This document shows positions 43,116 to 54,860 of a stretch of DNA of 64,000 nucleotides, in pieces. Numbering within the stretch: position 1 is the stretch's first letter; every line of letters starts with the position of its first letter. The position numbers and the translations under genes are program-made. The notes beneath the pieces are model-generated. The model had not been told where the DNA came from and made no database searches. It saw nothing but the letters and a program-made list of their open reading frames with translations. The stretch spans positions 62,732,789-62,796,788 of the forward strand of contig OY282558.1 of the NCBI GenBank assembly GCA_958295665.1, read 5' to 3'. The stretch is from Tipula vernalis (taxonomy: Eukaryota > Arthropoda > Insecta > Diptera > Tipulidae).

Positions 43116-44339
43116 TAGAATCATGAAAATTTATTATATTTATGTATTTGTGGAACGCATCCCGCAATAATTTTAACTAACGATATCTCTGGGCATATTT
43201 AGCTCAATGGATAAATTGCGGGATGACAATTAGTTAGGAAATACATAGATTTTATGGTTGCAAAGTAAATAAAAAGTTTAAAAATCTATCAAAATAACTT
43301 TAATAATGTGTAACAGAATCTCTATGATTTCCTTTCACCGAAAAAATTCGCTATCGAAACTTTCAATTTTGGCATTATCAAATAATTTGGGGTCTCAAAT
43401 TTGTAGTAACCGAGCAAACGGCGCAGTGGTTAAGGCTGCGGCGGTTGGATCGGGATGTACCGGGTTCGAATCGCTATAGGGGCGGGATGCAAAAGGGATT
43501 TTTCATCATCTGATTACGATGACCCTCTGTTGAGAGTACAGAATCCATGAGCCGACCTAGCTTTTTATACCAACTTTTTAGGTTGGCATGAAGCAATGCA
43601 ATGTGCAAGTGGTTTAATACAAAACTTGTCTATAGCCGTACGTCCTCGATTTGGCTACTACTGCGTAAAGTAGGACGCTAAAAGTAAACTGCGAACTGTT
43701 TTATTTTTATGAAATGCATTGTTCGATCACTATTTGTAAAGCTCCAAATATCGTTTGCTCGCTACTAAAGCTACACTAGTTTATCACCCGTTCACACTAA
43801 ATTAGGCACGTGACTAGGGCCAGTGAATTTTTGGAGCCCGTAAATTTCGTTCAAATACAAATTTTATACCTTAGCCTTTTTATCGTAAGCAATGAAAAAG
43901 TTTCGGTTTAAAAAACGTTTTTACCATTAATGTCTTAACAAGTTTAAAACAAAAATTTTCACCCGATTAGATTCCGACGAATGTAATATTTCTTCAGTAG
44001 TTGAAAACGTCCAAATTACCATTCTGGTACTTCAGATCGGTGGTGAAAGGTTCAATGGCTTTGTATAAAAACAAATATCAATGTTTGTGATATCACAGAA
44101 ACATCACTTTAAAACGAGTGAGATTATTTTGAACTGAGGAGTAAATATGCCCTATTACAGAGAACAGCGATTGCTCCGCGCGAGCGATGACAATTTATAC
44201 CATTCCTAAACAAAACTTAATTTAACAATCGAAACTAACTGTAAAGAGTCGTGTTTTCCATCTATAGCGCAAATGCAGCGAGGTGAAAAATTCCATCTTT
44301 CTCCAAAGCAATTTACAATATCTGTTAAAATATGCTTCA
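43116..44339. repeat. Dispersed repeat block shared with 62785-63755, containing a SINE
   Basis: The match to 62785-63755 runs from the right edge of the MITE to about 44132 (CACTTTAAAACGA) and includes the SINE. The remaining 200 bp to 44339 is unique. A short hairpin (CATCCCGCAA with TTGCGGGATG, about 43158-43226) is conserved in both copies. No gene. Confidence 0.75.
43411..43700 (+). mobile_element. tRNA-derived SINE
   Basis: It has the two internal RNA polymerase III promoter boxes of a tRNA: an A box in GGCGCAGTGGTTAAGGC (about 43420-43436) and a B box GGTTCGAATCG (43463-43473), spaced as in tRNA genes. A non-tRNA body of about 220 bp follows. Copy at about 63082-63365. It is not a tRNA gene, because no acceptor stem closes around the boxes. 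The exact 5' and 3' ends are not defined by the sequence. Confidence 0.7.
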
Positions 44340-45463
44340 TTAGGTTAGGTTAGGTTGGAGTGGCTGCTTACGCACACTTAGACCGGTGACGGTCCATTGT
44401 GATACCACAGGATATATCCCCTTTTACCCCTATTGGAACAATTTCGAGCTACTTATGTGGCGTAAGACGTCCCGCACTTTAATGTTTTCGAGATCCGAGA
44501 GGCAGTCCATCTTGAACTTACCTAAGTGTTTGTGTCTTCTGAGAGCCAATGCTGGACACGAGCAAAGGAAGTGGACCAACGTCTCTTCCTCCTCTTCGTC
44601 CAAGCAGCTTCTGCAGAAGTAATTTGCCTCTAGACCCAGCCTTCTTGCATGTTCTCCAAAAAGGCAGTGTCCCGTGAGAATTCCTACGACCGTTCTTAAT
44701 TCACGTCTGCGTAAGGATATTAATGTTCCAGTGCGCCCCAAGTCCAGCTTTGGCCAAACTTGACTTGCAACTCTACAGGTGAGGGTGTTAGACCACCTTT
44801 TCCCCGCTGAGGATAGCGCCTGCTTTCCAAGTGCTTGTCTCAGCGCTGTAATAGGCCTCCCCAGACTTGCCCTTTCCGGTTGCAGCTGGAGAGCCGTACC
44901 ATGCCTAGCAAGTTCATCTGCCCTGCAGTTCCCCATGACGACCGAGTGACCTGGGACCCAGACTACCTGGATATTGAAATGCTCACCCATCTCATTTAGA
45001 GATGAATGACAACTCAACGCCACCCGTGACGCCAAAGACACCGATTCTAACGACCGGATCACCGCTTGACTGTCCACATAGATTGTGATATCGTCTGAGG
45101 ATAACACATTATGCTTCAACCACGTCATGACCTCCTCAATCGCTACGACTTCAGCTTGGTACACGCTCCAGTAATCAGGGAGACGAATAGAAATATTTAC
45201 ATTTAATTTGTCACAGAATACTCCAGCTCCCACTTTGCCGTCTAGCTTGGAGCCATCTGTGAAGAATTGCAACGCTTTGGTTTCCGATAACGGTCTATCC
45301 CTCCAGGATTCCCTTGAAGGTAAGGAGGTCCGAAATCGCTTCTCGAAGCGTAGAGTAGGTTTAATGTATTCAAGATTCGCCAGCTCATCCTTCAACGATC
45401 TGACAATAGTAGAGTGTCCTATACTAAGACACCTCCACTGAGAGACGGCTGCAAGTCGTATCA
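44340..45463 (-). pseudogene. Non-LTR retrotransposon fragment 3: RNase H, zinc finger and 3' end
   Basis: An open frame (44430-45464) runs from the RT-RNase H linker to the natural stop. RNase H: FFTDGSKLDG (Asp), YQAEVVAIEEV (Glu), IYVDSQAVIRS (Asp), CRADELARHG (Asp). A C-terminal Cys/His motif (CRSCLDEEEEET, HFLCSC) is usual for the end of ORF2. The short 3' untranslated part ends at 44340 in three CCTAA units (TTAGG on the plus strand). The 5' side stops at 45463 against the gypsy-D region. The frame is open but only a fragment of ORF2. Confidence 0.85.
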
Positions 45464-46092
45464 AATGCGCAATAAAAAATACGTCAATAATGTAAATATA
45501 AAGTAAAAGAGTGAGAAGACAAAGAGCGACAACTAACAGGTATAGTACAGTTGCTAAACGTAAGTATATTTATGTGTATTATGGACAAGCAAAACAAATG
45601 CCAAACAGGTATGTGGAATATTATATATAAAAAATAAAAAATAAGATAAGCTAAATACATGTATACAAACACATGTATAATGTTTTAGTGGTGGTCCCTG
45701 ATCCAATATGAATCCCATATGATTGTTACTATAGTCGATTTATATGAAAAGTTGTTTGCATATAAGCGAAGGAGACATCATTATGGTGAAAATAAGGGAA
45801 AAATATATAGAATTTGAATTCATAAAAACAATAGAAGCGATAGAAAGAAACAACAGTACGATGACTGTATGTACTACTTATATCCCCAGTCTGAGTATCT
45901 TTCCTTTGTCTCATTTTGTATTTTTGTTTTTATTCGTATTGTGTTCTTAATGGCGTTCATTTAATCGTAAAAGATCGCTACAATTTTTCCTTAATTTTTT
46001 TTATTACGTCTTAATTTAATTTTATATCTTGATTTTGTGGGCGATATATAGTGCTATATTATAAAGTGCAATAGTAGTGTAAACAGACAACA
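45464..46092 (+). other. Region 5' of gypsy-D gag
   Basis: About 630 bp, AT-rich, without a supported gene. It should hold the 5' LTR and leader of gypsy-D, but I could not match any part to the 3' flank (50058-51313). The 5' LTR is therefore truncated, diverged or lost. Confidence 0.4.
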
Positions 46093-47714
46093 ATGCCAGG
46101 TAGGCAAAGAAGTGGTTCCAGTAAAAACGTGTCGACACCATCCAACAATCCTTCTCTGCAAGAAAATGTAGGGATTCATTTGTCAGCAAACGAAATAGAA
46201 AAAATCGTGCCACTATTTGACCCAGACAACAACAATTCGTTGTCCACAGCAGTATGGATCAAACGAATCGAGAATCTCGGAGAAGTTTATCAATGGAGTC
46301 AGCTTCGCCAAATGATCAACGCAACTCTGCGATTGGATGGGCCGGCAAAAGTTTGGTACGAGGGGGCACAGACATAAATCTTAACATGGGTAGATTTTAA
46401 ACATCAAATTGAAGAGAATTTCCCTAACCATAACCAACGGATACAAATATTAAGAAATCTAGATCGAAATAAAAAGATGGAAAACGAATCGATAGAAACT
46501 TATTTCCATCGAACCGTTCGGTTGGCTCGTCGAATAGACTTGGATGATAAAGCCATTCAGGAATATATCATTCAAGGTATAACATCGTGTATTACCAGGA
46601 GTGTGATTATTGCAGCAAAACCGACGACATTACCGGCCTTATTGCAGCTCATGATTGAAATAAATCATTCAAAGGATGAAGATCAACATGAACGTCGGAG
46701 TAGGAAACGTAACTACAGTGATGTTAGTAAAAATTGTTTTATGTGCGGAAGCAGTAATCATTTAATGGTGAAGTGTCCGAAGAAAACACAAATAAAATGT
46801 TTTATCTGTGGCGACATAAATCATGTCAAAAATAATTGTCCGAAGAAAATACAAAGAAAGTGTTTTACCTGTGGTGACGTCAACCATCTTAAAAATAATT
46901 GTCCCAGGAAACAAAATTATTCGGGGGAACGAAACGTACGCTTACTAACGGCATCATTAATTAAAAAAGTAGAAATTGAAGGTATCACTTTAACAGCATT
47001 CATAGATATGGGGAGTGATTCGACAATAATGAATGAATCTAAAGCGAGAGAATTAAATTGGAAATGGAAAGATAACAAAATAAGGGTTAAAGGATATGCA
47101 GGTGGAGTTGGTTACGCTATAGGAAATACTACCAAAGAAATTATTATTGATGATTTTAAAAATAAATGTGAAATCCTAATTGTTCCCGATTATATACAAG
47201 AAGAAGAATTGTTAATCGGTTTGAATTATTTTAATGATCCAGATGTTGAGGTAATATACGGGAGAGATCAGTTGAGGATCATAAATCGATCAAAAGATGA
47301 AAAGGTAACAAAAATAAATCCTTTTGTACTAAGGGATATAAGAGTGGAGCAAGGCAATACGGATCATGATATACAACGTCTTAGAAGTATGATTGAAAAA
47401 TACATTGAATGTTTCTCCGATAATCTATCAAATATCGGATGCACCCCAATAGAAGAAATGTCAATTAGAATTAAAGAAGATAAAATTATTCGACGAGTAC
47501 CGTATCGTGTACCGTATGGTATGCTCCCGGAAATGGAACGTGCCATAAAAGAATTGCTCGACGCAAACATAATAGAACCATCGACATCCGAATATGCTAG
47601 TCCAGTCGTGATGGTACCAAAGAAATCAGGTGGATTTCGTTTTTGTGTTGACTACCGGATGCTGAATACAATTATTCATCGCGAACAATTTCCTACACCA
47701 TTGTTGAAGAAGAA
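46093..47714 (+). pseudogene. Gypsy-D gag, zinc knuckles, protease and RT start; one nonsense codon
   Basis: ATG at 46093 in a good context. Gag is interrupted by a TAA at 46375-46377 (after VWYEGAQT) and continues in the same frame (VDFKHQIEENFP) with no other damage. Three successive CCHC knuckles follow: CFMCGSSNHLMVKC, CFICGDINHVKNNC, CFTCGDVNHLKNNC (about 46737-46910). The protease motif reads FIDMGSDS (about 47008), with Met for the usual Ser/Thr. RT begins at VPYGMLPEME, SPVVMVPKKSGGFRFCVDYR. The frame is lost near 47703 by a small indel and resumes in the next feature. Confidence 0.85.
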
Positions 47715-50057
47715 TTGCATCGTCTATGTGGAAAATCCGTATTCATCTCATTAGATATGAAGTCAAGTTATCATCAAATAAAAATAAACGAACAATCCAA
47801 ACATTATACGGCATTCATCTGTCCGGTTGGACATTTTCAATATCGTCGTTGTCCTTTTGGTCTGGCAAATAGCAGTTTTATATTCATGCGTATAATAGAT
47901 AAAGTGCTTCGACCTATCAAACAAGATGGTCTCATTTGGTACTTAGACGACATACTGATTGCTGGAACATCTGTAGATGAAACATTAAAAATATTTGAAC
48001 AAGTTCTTATAGCGTTAAAAGATGCACGACTTACACTGAACATCGAAAAATGTCATTTTCTTTCATCAAGAGTTACTTATTTGGGTCATGAGATCGATAT
48101 TAATGGGGCAAAACCAGGAGAAACTAAAGTAGCTGTTGTTGCAAAGTTCCCGACTCCCACTAGCATTCGTAATATCCGCCAATTTATAGGATTATGCAGC
48201 TATTTCAGGCGATTTATACCAAAATTTTCGATAATGGCACAACCGCTGTCAAAATTAACAAAAAAAGAATTTACATTTCAATGGGGACCTGATCAAGAAA
48301 TCGCATTCCAAAATTTAAAAACAGCACTGACAACGGAACCTGTGTTAGCATTATTTGATCCTAACGCTACACATGAAGTATTTTGTGACGCCTCATACAT
48401 CGGTCTATCCGGTTGCTTGATTCAATTAGATGAAAATCGGTTGCCGCATGCCGTAGCATACTTTAGTCGTACCACTACACCTACAGAAACAAAAAAACAT
48501 AGTTTCGAATTAGAAACTCTTGCTGTAGTGGAAACACTCAAACGTTTTAAATACTATTTATTGAACCGTCATTTCATTTTGTATACTGATTGTAAATCAC
48601 TAGCAAACACTAAAATGCAAACAGAGTTAAATTCGAAAATTGCCAGATGGTGGTTATCAATCCAACAATTTGATTTCGATATTAAATATAGACGAGGAAG
48701 TGATATGAGTCATATTGATAGTCTTAGCCGTAATGTATGTAAAATAAATACGAACGACACTGAATGGATAGCTGCATTACAGATCAAAGACAATAAATTG
48801 AAAGAAATTAAAGAGGTGTTGGAAGGGAAAAAGGTAGAACTTAAAATAGAAAGACAAGTAAAAACAGATTATCAATTAAAAGACGGTCGAATTTATAGGA
48901 AAACTGATAATGGACTAAGATTTGCCGTACCATCCATCGCGAGAATCTATATACTACAATTTGCACATGATAAATTGGGGCATTCTGCACTAAATAGAAC
49001 TAAACAACATATTCAAAACGATTTCTGGTTTCCTAAGATGACAAATGTTGTGAAGAAATATATCGAGCAATGTATTCCATGTATGTATGTTAAAAGAGGG
49101 AAAGATGAGACAAGATATCAATTACATGATATACCGTGTCCAACAATACCATATGAAATAGTTCATGCAGACTTTTATGGCCCGCTTGTTAAGAGCAAGA
49201 AACAGAACGAGTATATTTTTGCAATGATATGCCGATTGACTAAATTTGTTGTATTGAAGCCGGTGCGTGCAGCTAATACAAAAGCCGTTATAGCTACTAT
49301 GGATGATGTATCACAATATCTAGGTTTGCCAAAGGTATTGGTAACGGATCGTGGAGCTGCTTTTGTAGGAAAAACATTTAAAGAATATTGTGCAATGAAT
49401 TCAATAAAACATTCATTAATTGCAGCAAAAACACCAAGAGCAAATGGACAGATAGAGAGATGTTTCCGTTTGGTAGGAGAAGCTCTCAAAACATTATGTA
49501 GCGGTGAAAATGAACGAAATTGGGATGCCCATTTAAGTTCGATACAGTGGGCTATGAACTCTTCAATTAATAGAACAACCGGCGAGACACCTCAACGAGT
49601 GTTATTTGGATTTAATCCACGTAATGTTTTAGGAAATAAATTACTTGCTGCATTAATGGATTCACCAGAAGATAATGTTGACCGTGAACCTGTAGATGAG
49701 ATACGAAAAACTGTTATTGAACGGATCAAGAATAAAAGTGAACAAGTGATCAAATCGTATAACGACTCTCATGTTACACCGATTAAGTATAAGGAAGGTG
49801 AATTAGTTCTTATACGGTACGATCCACCACCTACAGGGAGCTCACGAAAATTAATGCAAAGATTTAGAGGCCCGTATATAATCGATAAAGTGTTAAATGC
49901 TGATCGTTATGAATTGACCGATGTTCCAGGAACGCAAATCACACGAAAACCATTCCGTTCCGTATACGCTGCGGATAATATGAAACGTTGGGGACTATCA
50001 GATGATGAAATGTTCAAAATCGATGAGGATCACGATGATGATAGTGATGTAGAATGA
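47715..50057 (+). pseudogene. Gypsy-D pol: RT, RNase H, integrase, open but out of frame with gag
   Basis: A 780-residue open frame. RT palm with WYLDDILIA (catalytic YLDD, residues 76-79), connection, RNase H (VFCDASYIGL, HSFELETLAVVETL, YTDCKSLA). Integrase HHCC (HDKLGHS to CIPC) and core (VHADFYGPL, VTDRGAAFVG, PRANGQIERC supplying D, D and E). Tail with YKEGELVLIRYDPP and a GPY motif (RFRGPYIIDKV). It is undamaged inside; the only break is the indel near 47703 that separates it from the gag-protease frame. It is the second best preserved retroelement here. Confidence 0.85.
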
Positions 50058-51313
50058 ATTGGACTGAAATAATAAGAGCTATATAATATTTTTTTTTGTT
50101 TGTATTAATTTCGATTTATTAAAGTATAAATTTAAATATATTTGATTACCATGTGTACTTGTTTGAATTTTGTATATGTATACATGTTACTATTTAAAAT
50201 TGAATTTTTATTGTTGTTGTATTTCCTTTCTGTTATGATATGTCATTTTTATTGAATAAATTTGAATTTATTGGAACATAAAACTTTTGAAATTTTGTTT
50301 TATGATAGCATGACTAGATCAGAAAATTCATTATGAAATGCTATATACTCGCAATTGTTTTTATTTACATGGGAAACCGGCGTGAAGTTCGAGCGCATTA
50401 TGATCACTGAAGAGTGTTATCGCTGAAGAGTAATCCATCTCTTGAGAGTACCATATTATGGGTGGAAGAGCCTAGTGTATATCCCATGAGATGAAGAGTC
50501 AAGTTATCAGATAGGTAATAGATTACCTTATATGAAGAATTAAATAGTAAAGTTGTTCGGTGCTAGGCTACCTTATCCGAAGGGGTATAAAGCCGAGTTG
50601 TCAGGTGTTAGGCTACCTTGTCTGGAGGGGCAGAAAACCGAATTGTCAGGTATTTTGATACCTTATCCGAAGGGGGAGAAAATCGAGTTGAAGGGTGTTA
50701 GACTACCTTGTCTGGTGTGACAAAAAGTTCGGTGAAGGGGTGGTAGGCTACCTTATCCGAATGGATAGAAATTCGAGCAGAGGTCGCAATACGAGGCCTG
50801 TTTGTACAGTGTGCAGACGAAGGGGTATTCATTGAGGTCGTGATCGTAATAGGGTTAAATGATAAATATTACATTGAACACTGAGGTCAGTGTTGAGTCA
50901 GGAAAGGCCGAATGTTAGGTTTAGAATTAGTTTGTTGAACACGAAATGAATATTATCCACGTAGCCTGTGAGCAAAGTCCCTGCTGGTATTGGCATCGCG
51001 CAAATATCATGTCGAATGGTCCAGTTGTACAAGATGACGAGAGAAATCTCGTTCACTTGGCGAAACACATTAACAAAAGGAAATAATCAGGGTTAATAGT
51101 GTTAATAGTGTAGTTAGAAAGAGATAGGTAGGAATAGGTAGAATATTTTAGTAACGTAGATAGAAATAACAGTCAGTCGATAGTTAGACTTTGATCGGAC
51201 GTATAGCTCAGTGTTTTCGTGAAAAAAGGGTATACAATTGGATCATATAATTATCGGCAAGAATTAATAATTGTAATTAAATAAATCATAATGTCTCTCC
51301 TTTATTTACCACA
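50058..51313 (+). other. 3' flank of gypsy-D, probable 3' LTR region
   Basis: Non-coding. The right edge (51313, ending TTTACCACA) is fixed, because kinase-pair homology with copy 1 resumes at 51314 (CAGTGTTCCAGG, compare 17301). The element therefore ends in CA here, as an LTR should. The start of the LTR was not identified. A 45-bp tandem array lies inside at 50552-50776. Confidence 0.5.
50552..50776 (+). repeat. 45-bp tandem repeat, five units
   Basis: Units start at 50552, 50597, 50642, 50687 and 50732 and share a GGTGTTAGGCTACCTT-like core. Units 1, 3 and 5 have ACCTTATCCGA; units 2 and 4 have ACCTTGTCTGG. The array looks like a 90-bp higher-order repeat. Confidence 0.85.
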
Positions 51314-51655
51314 CAGTGTTCCAGGTTAAGACCCAGCTGACGATCTTGCATCCGATATCCGCTAGCTGAGAGATCCTCTAATATTATTAGTTTGGTTGAC
51401 TTGTACGCTGTTGTGTAACAACATTTGTAATTCCTCCAGCATTTTAAATCCTGATATACTTGATTTGATTATAAAATTGTATGCTGTTGTGAAATCTTCA
51501 CCCTCAACTTCCAGTCCAACTCGATACACCATTTCTTTTATCGATATTTAGTTCTTTTTTAATGATTGGTTCGAATAATTTTTCGTCGAGCCATTTTGGC
51601 CTTTGTACAATTTCACTTGACGTATTACAGGTAACACCTCTTAATATAAACTAAT
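51314..51655 (-). pseudogene. CHK/EcKinase-like remnant, minus strand, duplication copy 2
   Basis: Counterpart of the pseudogene at 16860-17690. Only the start side of exon 1 remains, with a further deletion of about 65 bases near 51531. The part holding the catalytic HGD motif and exon 2 is missing: the gypsy-D end adjoins it at 51313. It lies head-to-head with the intact kinase gene at 51957. Confidence 0.75.
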
Positions 51656-51956
51656 TATTATTTACTGTGTGTTTTGATTGATAAAAAAACGCAATTTCGG
51701 TAATTTTTCTCCTATCAAACTAACTACTTAATGATTGATTAGCCCAAAACCAACAATTTGCTTTTAAACATTTGTCACTTAGCGTTTACGTCACACATAA
51801 CATTATCAGTAGCCGATTTAAATATAAAATTTTTAGCACATTTGACATTCTTATCTACGTTAAATATATAACGTGCTCGTCGTACATTATGAAATCCCAA
51901 AATATTGTACACAACTTGCACAGTTTAATTCATAAAGTGTTACGAATCTAAACAAA
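51656..51956. promoter_or_regulatory. Probable promoter region of the intact kinase-like gene
   Basis: About 300 bp of AT-rich spacer shared with 17691-17980. The sequence just before the start codon is TCTAAACAAAATG, a favourable insect start context. No TATA box or initiator can be assigned with confidence. Confidence 0.35.
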
Positions 51957-53251
51957 ATGTCTAGTGGTGATTCTAATTCCGAAATTCCCGAATGGCTTGA
52001 ACTAAGCCTTTTCGAATCGATTGTGGCGAAACAGTTAAATTTGGTTGCATCTGAATTCGATTTAAAATTTTTTTCAGTTAAACCGGCGGTTGCCCAAGGT
52101 GATAATTATGTATCATTGGTGACACGAGTTCAATTAGGTGTCACGATAAAAAATGATGAAACAAGTGCACGCTCAATTAATTTTATAGTCAAATCGAATA
52201 TTAGCGGATTGCAAATTATCGAGGACATGGAAGTGTTCGAAAAAGAAATGGAATTTTTCACAGAAATCATACCAAAACTAAAGGAATTGGATGCAACCGT
52301 TGAAATTGCACCGAAATGTTTCCTGACGACAAAACGTACGAAAAAAATTATAATTTTGGAAGATTTGGCGGAACGTGGTTACATAATGAAAAATCGTTTG
52401 GACGGCCTCGATTTGGAACACTGCAAATTGTATTACAAAAAATTGGCTAAATTTCATGCAATGACCGCCGCTTATCACGATAAATTTGGAGATTACCATA
52501 AACGATTTCATAAACTCTATTTCGATTACGATTACAAAGCGTTTTTTAATTCGCGCGTCACTAAGTCCATGGGTGAGTTTACGGCGATTTTTGATCGGTA
52601 CGATGCCATTCGTCGGTTTTCTAGTAAAGTGGCAAATTATGGTGAAAATTTATTCGAATCCATCTACAATATGATGGTTCCAAAACCGGATGACTTTTTA
52701 GTATTAAACCACGGTGACTCGTGGTTGAATAACGTTATGTTTTTAAGTGATGCAAATAATAAACTGATTGATGCGCGACTGGTGAGTAAATCTTGCATTT
52801 TGTATACTTTATAGTTTATTTAAGTTTTTTTTTGCAGATTGATTTCCAACTGGCAAATTTTGGTTCACCTCTAATCGACATTTTCTATTTTTTTGTATCG
52901 TCACCCACAAATGATGTGCGCGAACATCATTTTGATGAACTAATTCGAACGTACCATGACCATTTGACTGCCAACTTGGCAAAATTTAATTATTCCAAAC
53001 GTGTACCAACGTTACGGGAATTACACATTGAAATTTTGGAGAAAGGATTTTTAGCTGCATATTTTATAACAGCCATTACAACAATAGCCCTACTCGATTC
53101 CACGGATTCCGATAAATCTGAAATATTTATGCAGGAAGATGATAAAGCGGCCCGGTATCGTTACACATTATATAATAATCCGCGTTATTTGAAGGCGGTC
53201 GAATCAACATTTAAATTTCTAGATAATCGTGGAATGTTAGAAAAATTGTAA
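51957..53251 (+). CDS. CHK/EcKinase-like protein, two exons, intact
   Basis: Exon 1 51957-52781, intron 52782-52837 (56 bp, GTGAGT...TTGCAG, phase 0), exon 2 52838-53251; 412 residues, the usual length of the family. Features: GDNYVSLVTRV (48-58), Lys79 in FIVKS as likely ATP contact, ILEDLAERGY (133-142), catalytic loop HGDSWLNN (252-259) and the metal-binding IDFQ (276-279, completed across the splice). No signal peptide or membrane segment is evident, so probably cytosolic. AATAAA signals lie at 53272-53281. The family phosphorylates small molecules such as ecdysteroids and may act in detoxification; the substrate here is unknown. It is the only apparently intact host-type gene in the window. 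Confidence 0.85.
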
Positions 53252-54169
53252 ACAAATTGAAGTGTTCTAAAAATAAATAAAACACTAATAAAAAATGTAA
53301 TTTGTGGTATTTGAGTTCCAAATTTCATTGTAAGTGTGCCACAATTAAAAATTTCGTGGCACACGTATTCATATCGCCTATCTCAATAAAATGAGTCGCT
53401 CTTATCTTATCTGTGGCTGCGTGGAAAAAAACAATGAATTGTCACTCAGGTGTAATAATTATAAATGGAGTTTAATTGGGGGACACAATAATATTGTTTT
53501 AAAAATGGGTTGTATGCGACACTTAACCTCGATGGGAGAATGCGAGCCCCATTTATACGTTGGAAGTTATGACAGAACAGTAACTTACATGGCATGATAG
53601 TTTATCGATAACCATCCCATCAATGGTTCTAAACTTTGAAAATGAAGTTTACTCGCTCAACGGTTGCAGATCGTTCGTTAGTTTCGGAGCCAACATTTGT
53701 GATTGACTTCGAGAGAATGTCGTTGAAAGTAAAATTGGATACCAGAAGCCTGAATTTTGTTACTGTAACAAAAAATGTTTGTAAGTTAAATAAAACCAAG
53801 TTTGACCTCCAAGCGACCTTAACTTTACTTTTTATGCAAGAATCAATGTCAAGAAAATGTATTATTCGGAAATGCTGATGAATTGTGTCACTAGTATTCC
53901 CTATTATTTCGGCATAGAGTACGTTCCGCTCGGTGCGTTAAAATTCTTCGAGTTATGAAGTAAAATAGCAAAATTATATTTGTATAAAATATGTAGACAG
54001 GGTGAGTCTGGCAAAAAGCTCACCCGGGATAACTCAAAAATGGTTAGAGATACTGATAAAGACTGTCGATAGTCCTCATTAAACTAGATAACTTCTTAAT
54101 TTAAAAACACTTTCTTTGCTCACATCTTTAAAGCTAAGGTCATTCAAAGTCATCCAATTAAAGTCATAT

Positions 54170-54171
<2 letters not shown>

Positions 54172-54255
<84 letters not shown>
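54172..54255. repeat. (AT)n microsatellite, copy 2
   Basis: About 42 AT units, flanked by the same sequences as 19999-20082. Confidence 0.95.
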
Positions 54256-54257
<2 letters not shown>

Positions 54258-54860
54258 ATTCACCAGACAAATTTCCTTCTTTCGTCAGACAACTTTGATA
54301 ATGTGTTATTTCTCTGCATGTCTGACAATTTTCGATAAAAAAGCCCACAGTTGCTACCCAATTTTCTAAAATACTCCTGACCTCTTAAAACCGCTAATTT
54401 CTTAGTGAACCAAACGAAATCTGGATATATCAAAATTTTTTGATTGGGAAGAATTTCAAATGAATTTGGTAAGGCATTTTATAACAACATTTTATAAGGT
54501 AAAGTTTCTCAAATTCATCGAAAGTGATATTACAACATCCTACCCTAGGTTACGCTTCAAAAGCTTCTGATCCGAAATTAACAATTCTATAAGTTTCCAG
54601 CACTGATGGGAGGGAGAATCAATAATGAAAATTGATGTAAAAGGAAGGACGGATATGATCATTCAAAAGTAGATGTTTCAAGTTCCTGGTGATCTAATTT
54701 GTCATGAAATTTGAAAATCTGAAAAATATCGCTTTACCAACTCCAGTTAAAAAACCTCTAAACAATTAATTAGACAACTGCTCACTTGTTGAACACACAC
54801 AGGCAATAGTTTGTTATAAATAGGAAATAGGCATAACCACATTCATTCTCGACAGTCTTA

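Noticed and set aside
43420..43473. Possible tRNA gene
   Set aside because: A and B boxes are present, but no acceptor or anticodon stem closes around them, and the unit recurs with a long tail, as in a SINE.
44340..44357. Telomere or interstitial telomeric array
   Set aside because: Only about three TTAGG units, placed exactly at the 3' end of a non-LTR fragment, so better explained as part of that element.
50552..50776. CRISPR-like array
   Set aside because: The units are contiguous 45-bp tandem copies without unique spacers, in a eukaryotic retroelement flank.
53391..53597. 68-residue open frame downstream of the intact kinase gene, faintly WD-repeat-like at its end
   Set aside because: The same sequence in duplication copy 1 is broken by indels, and the resemblance is too short to support.
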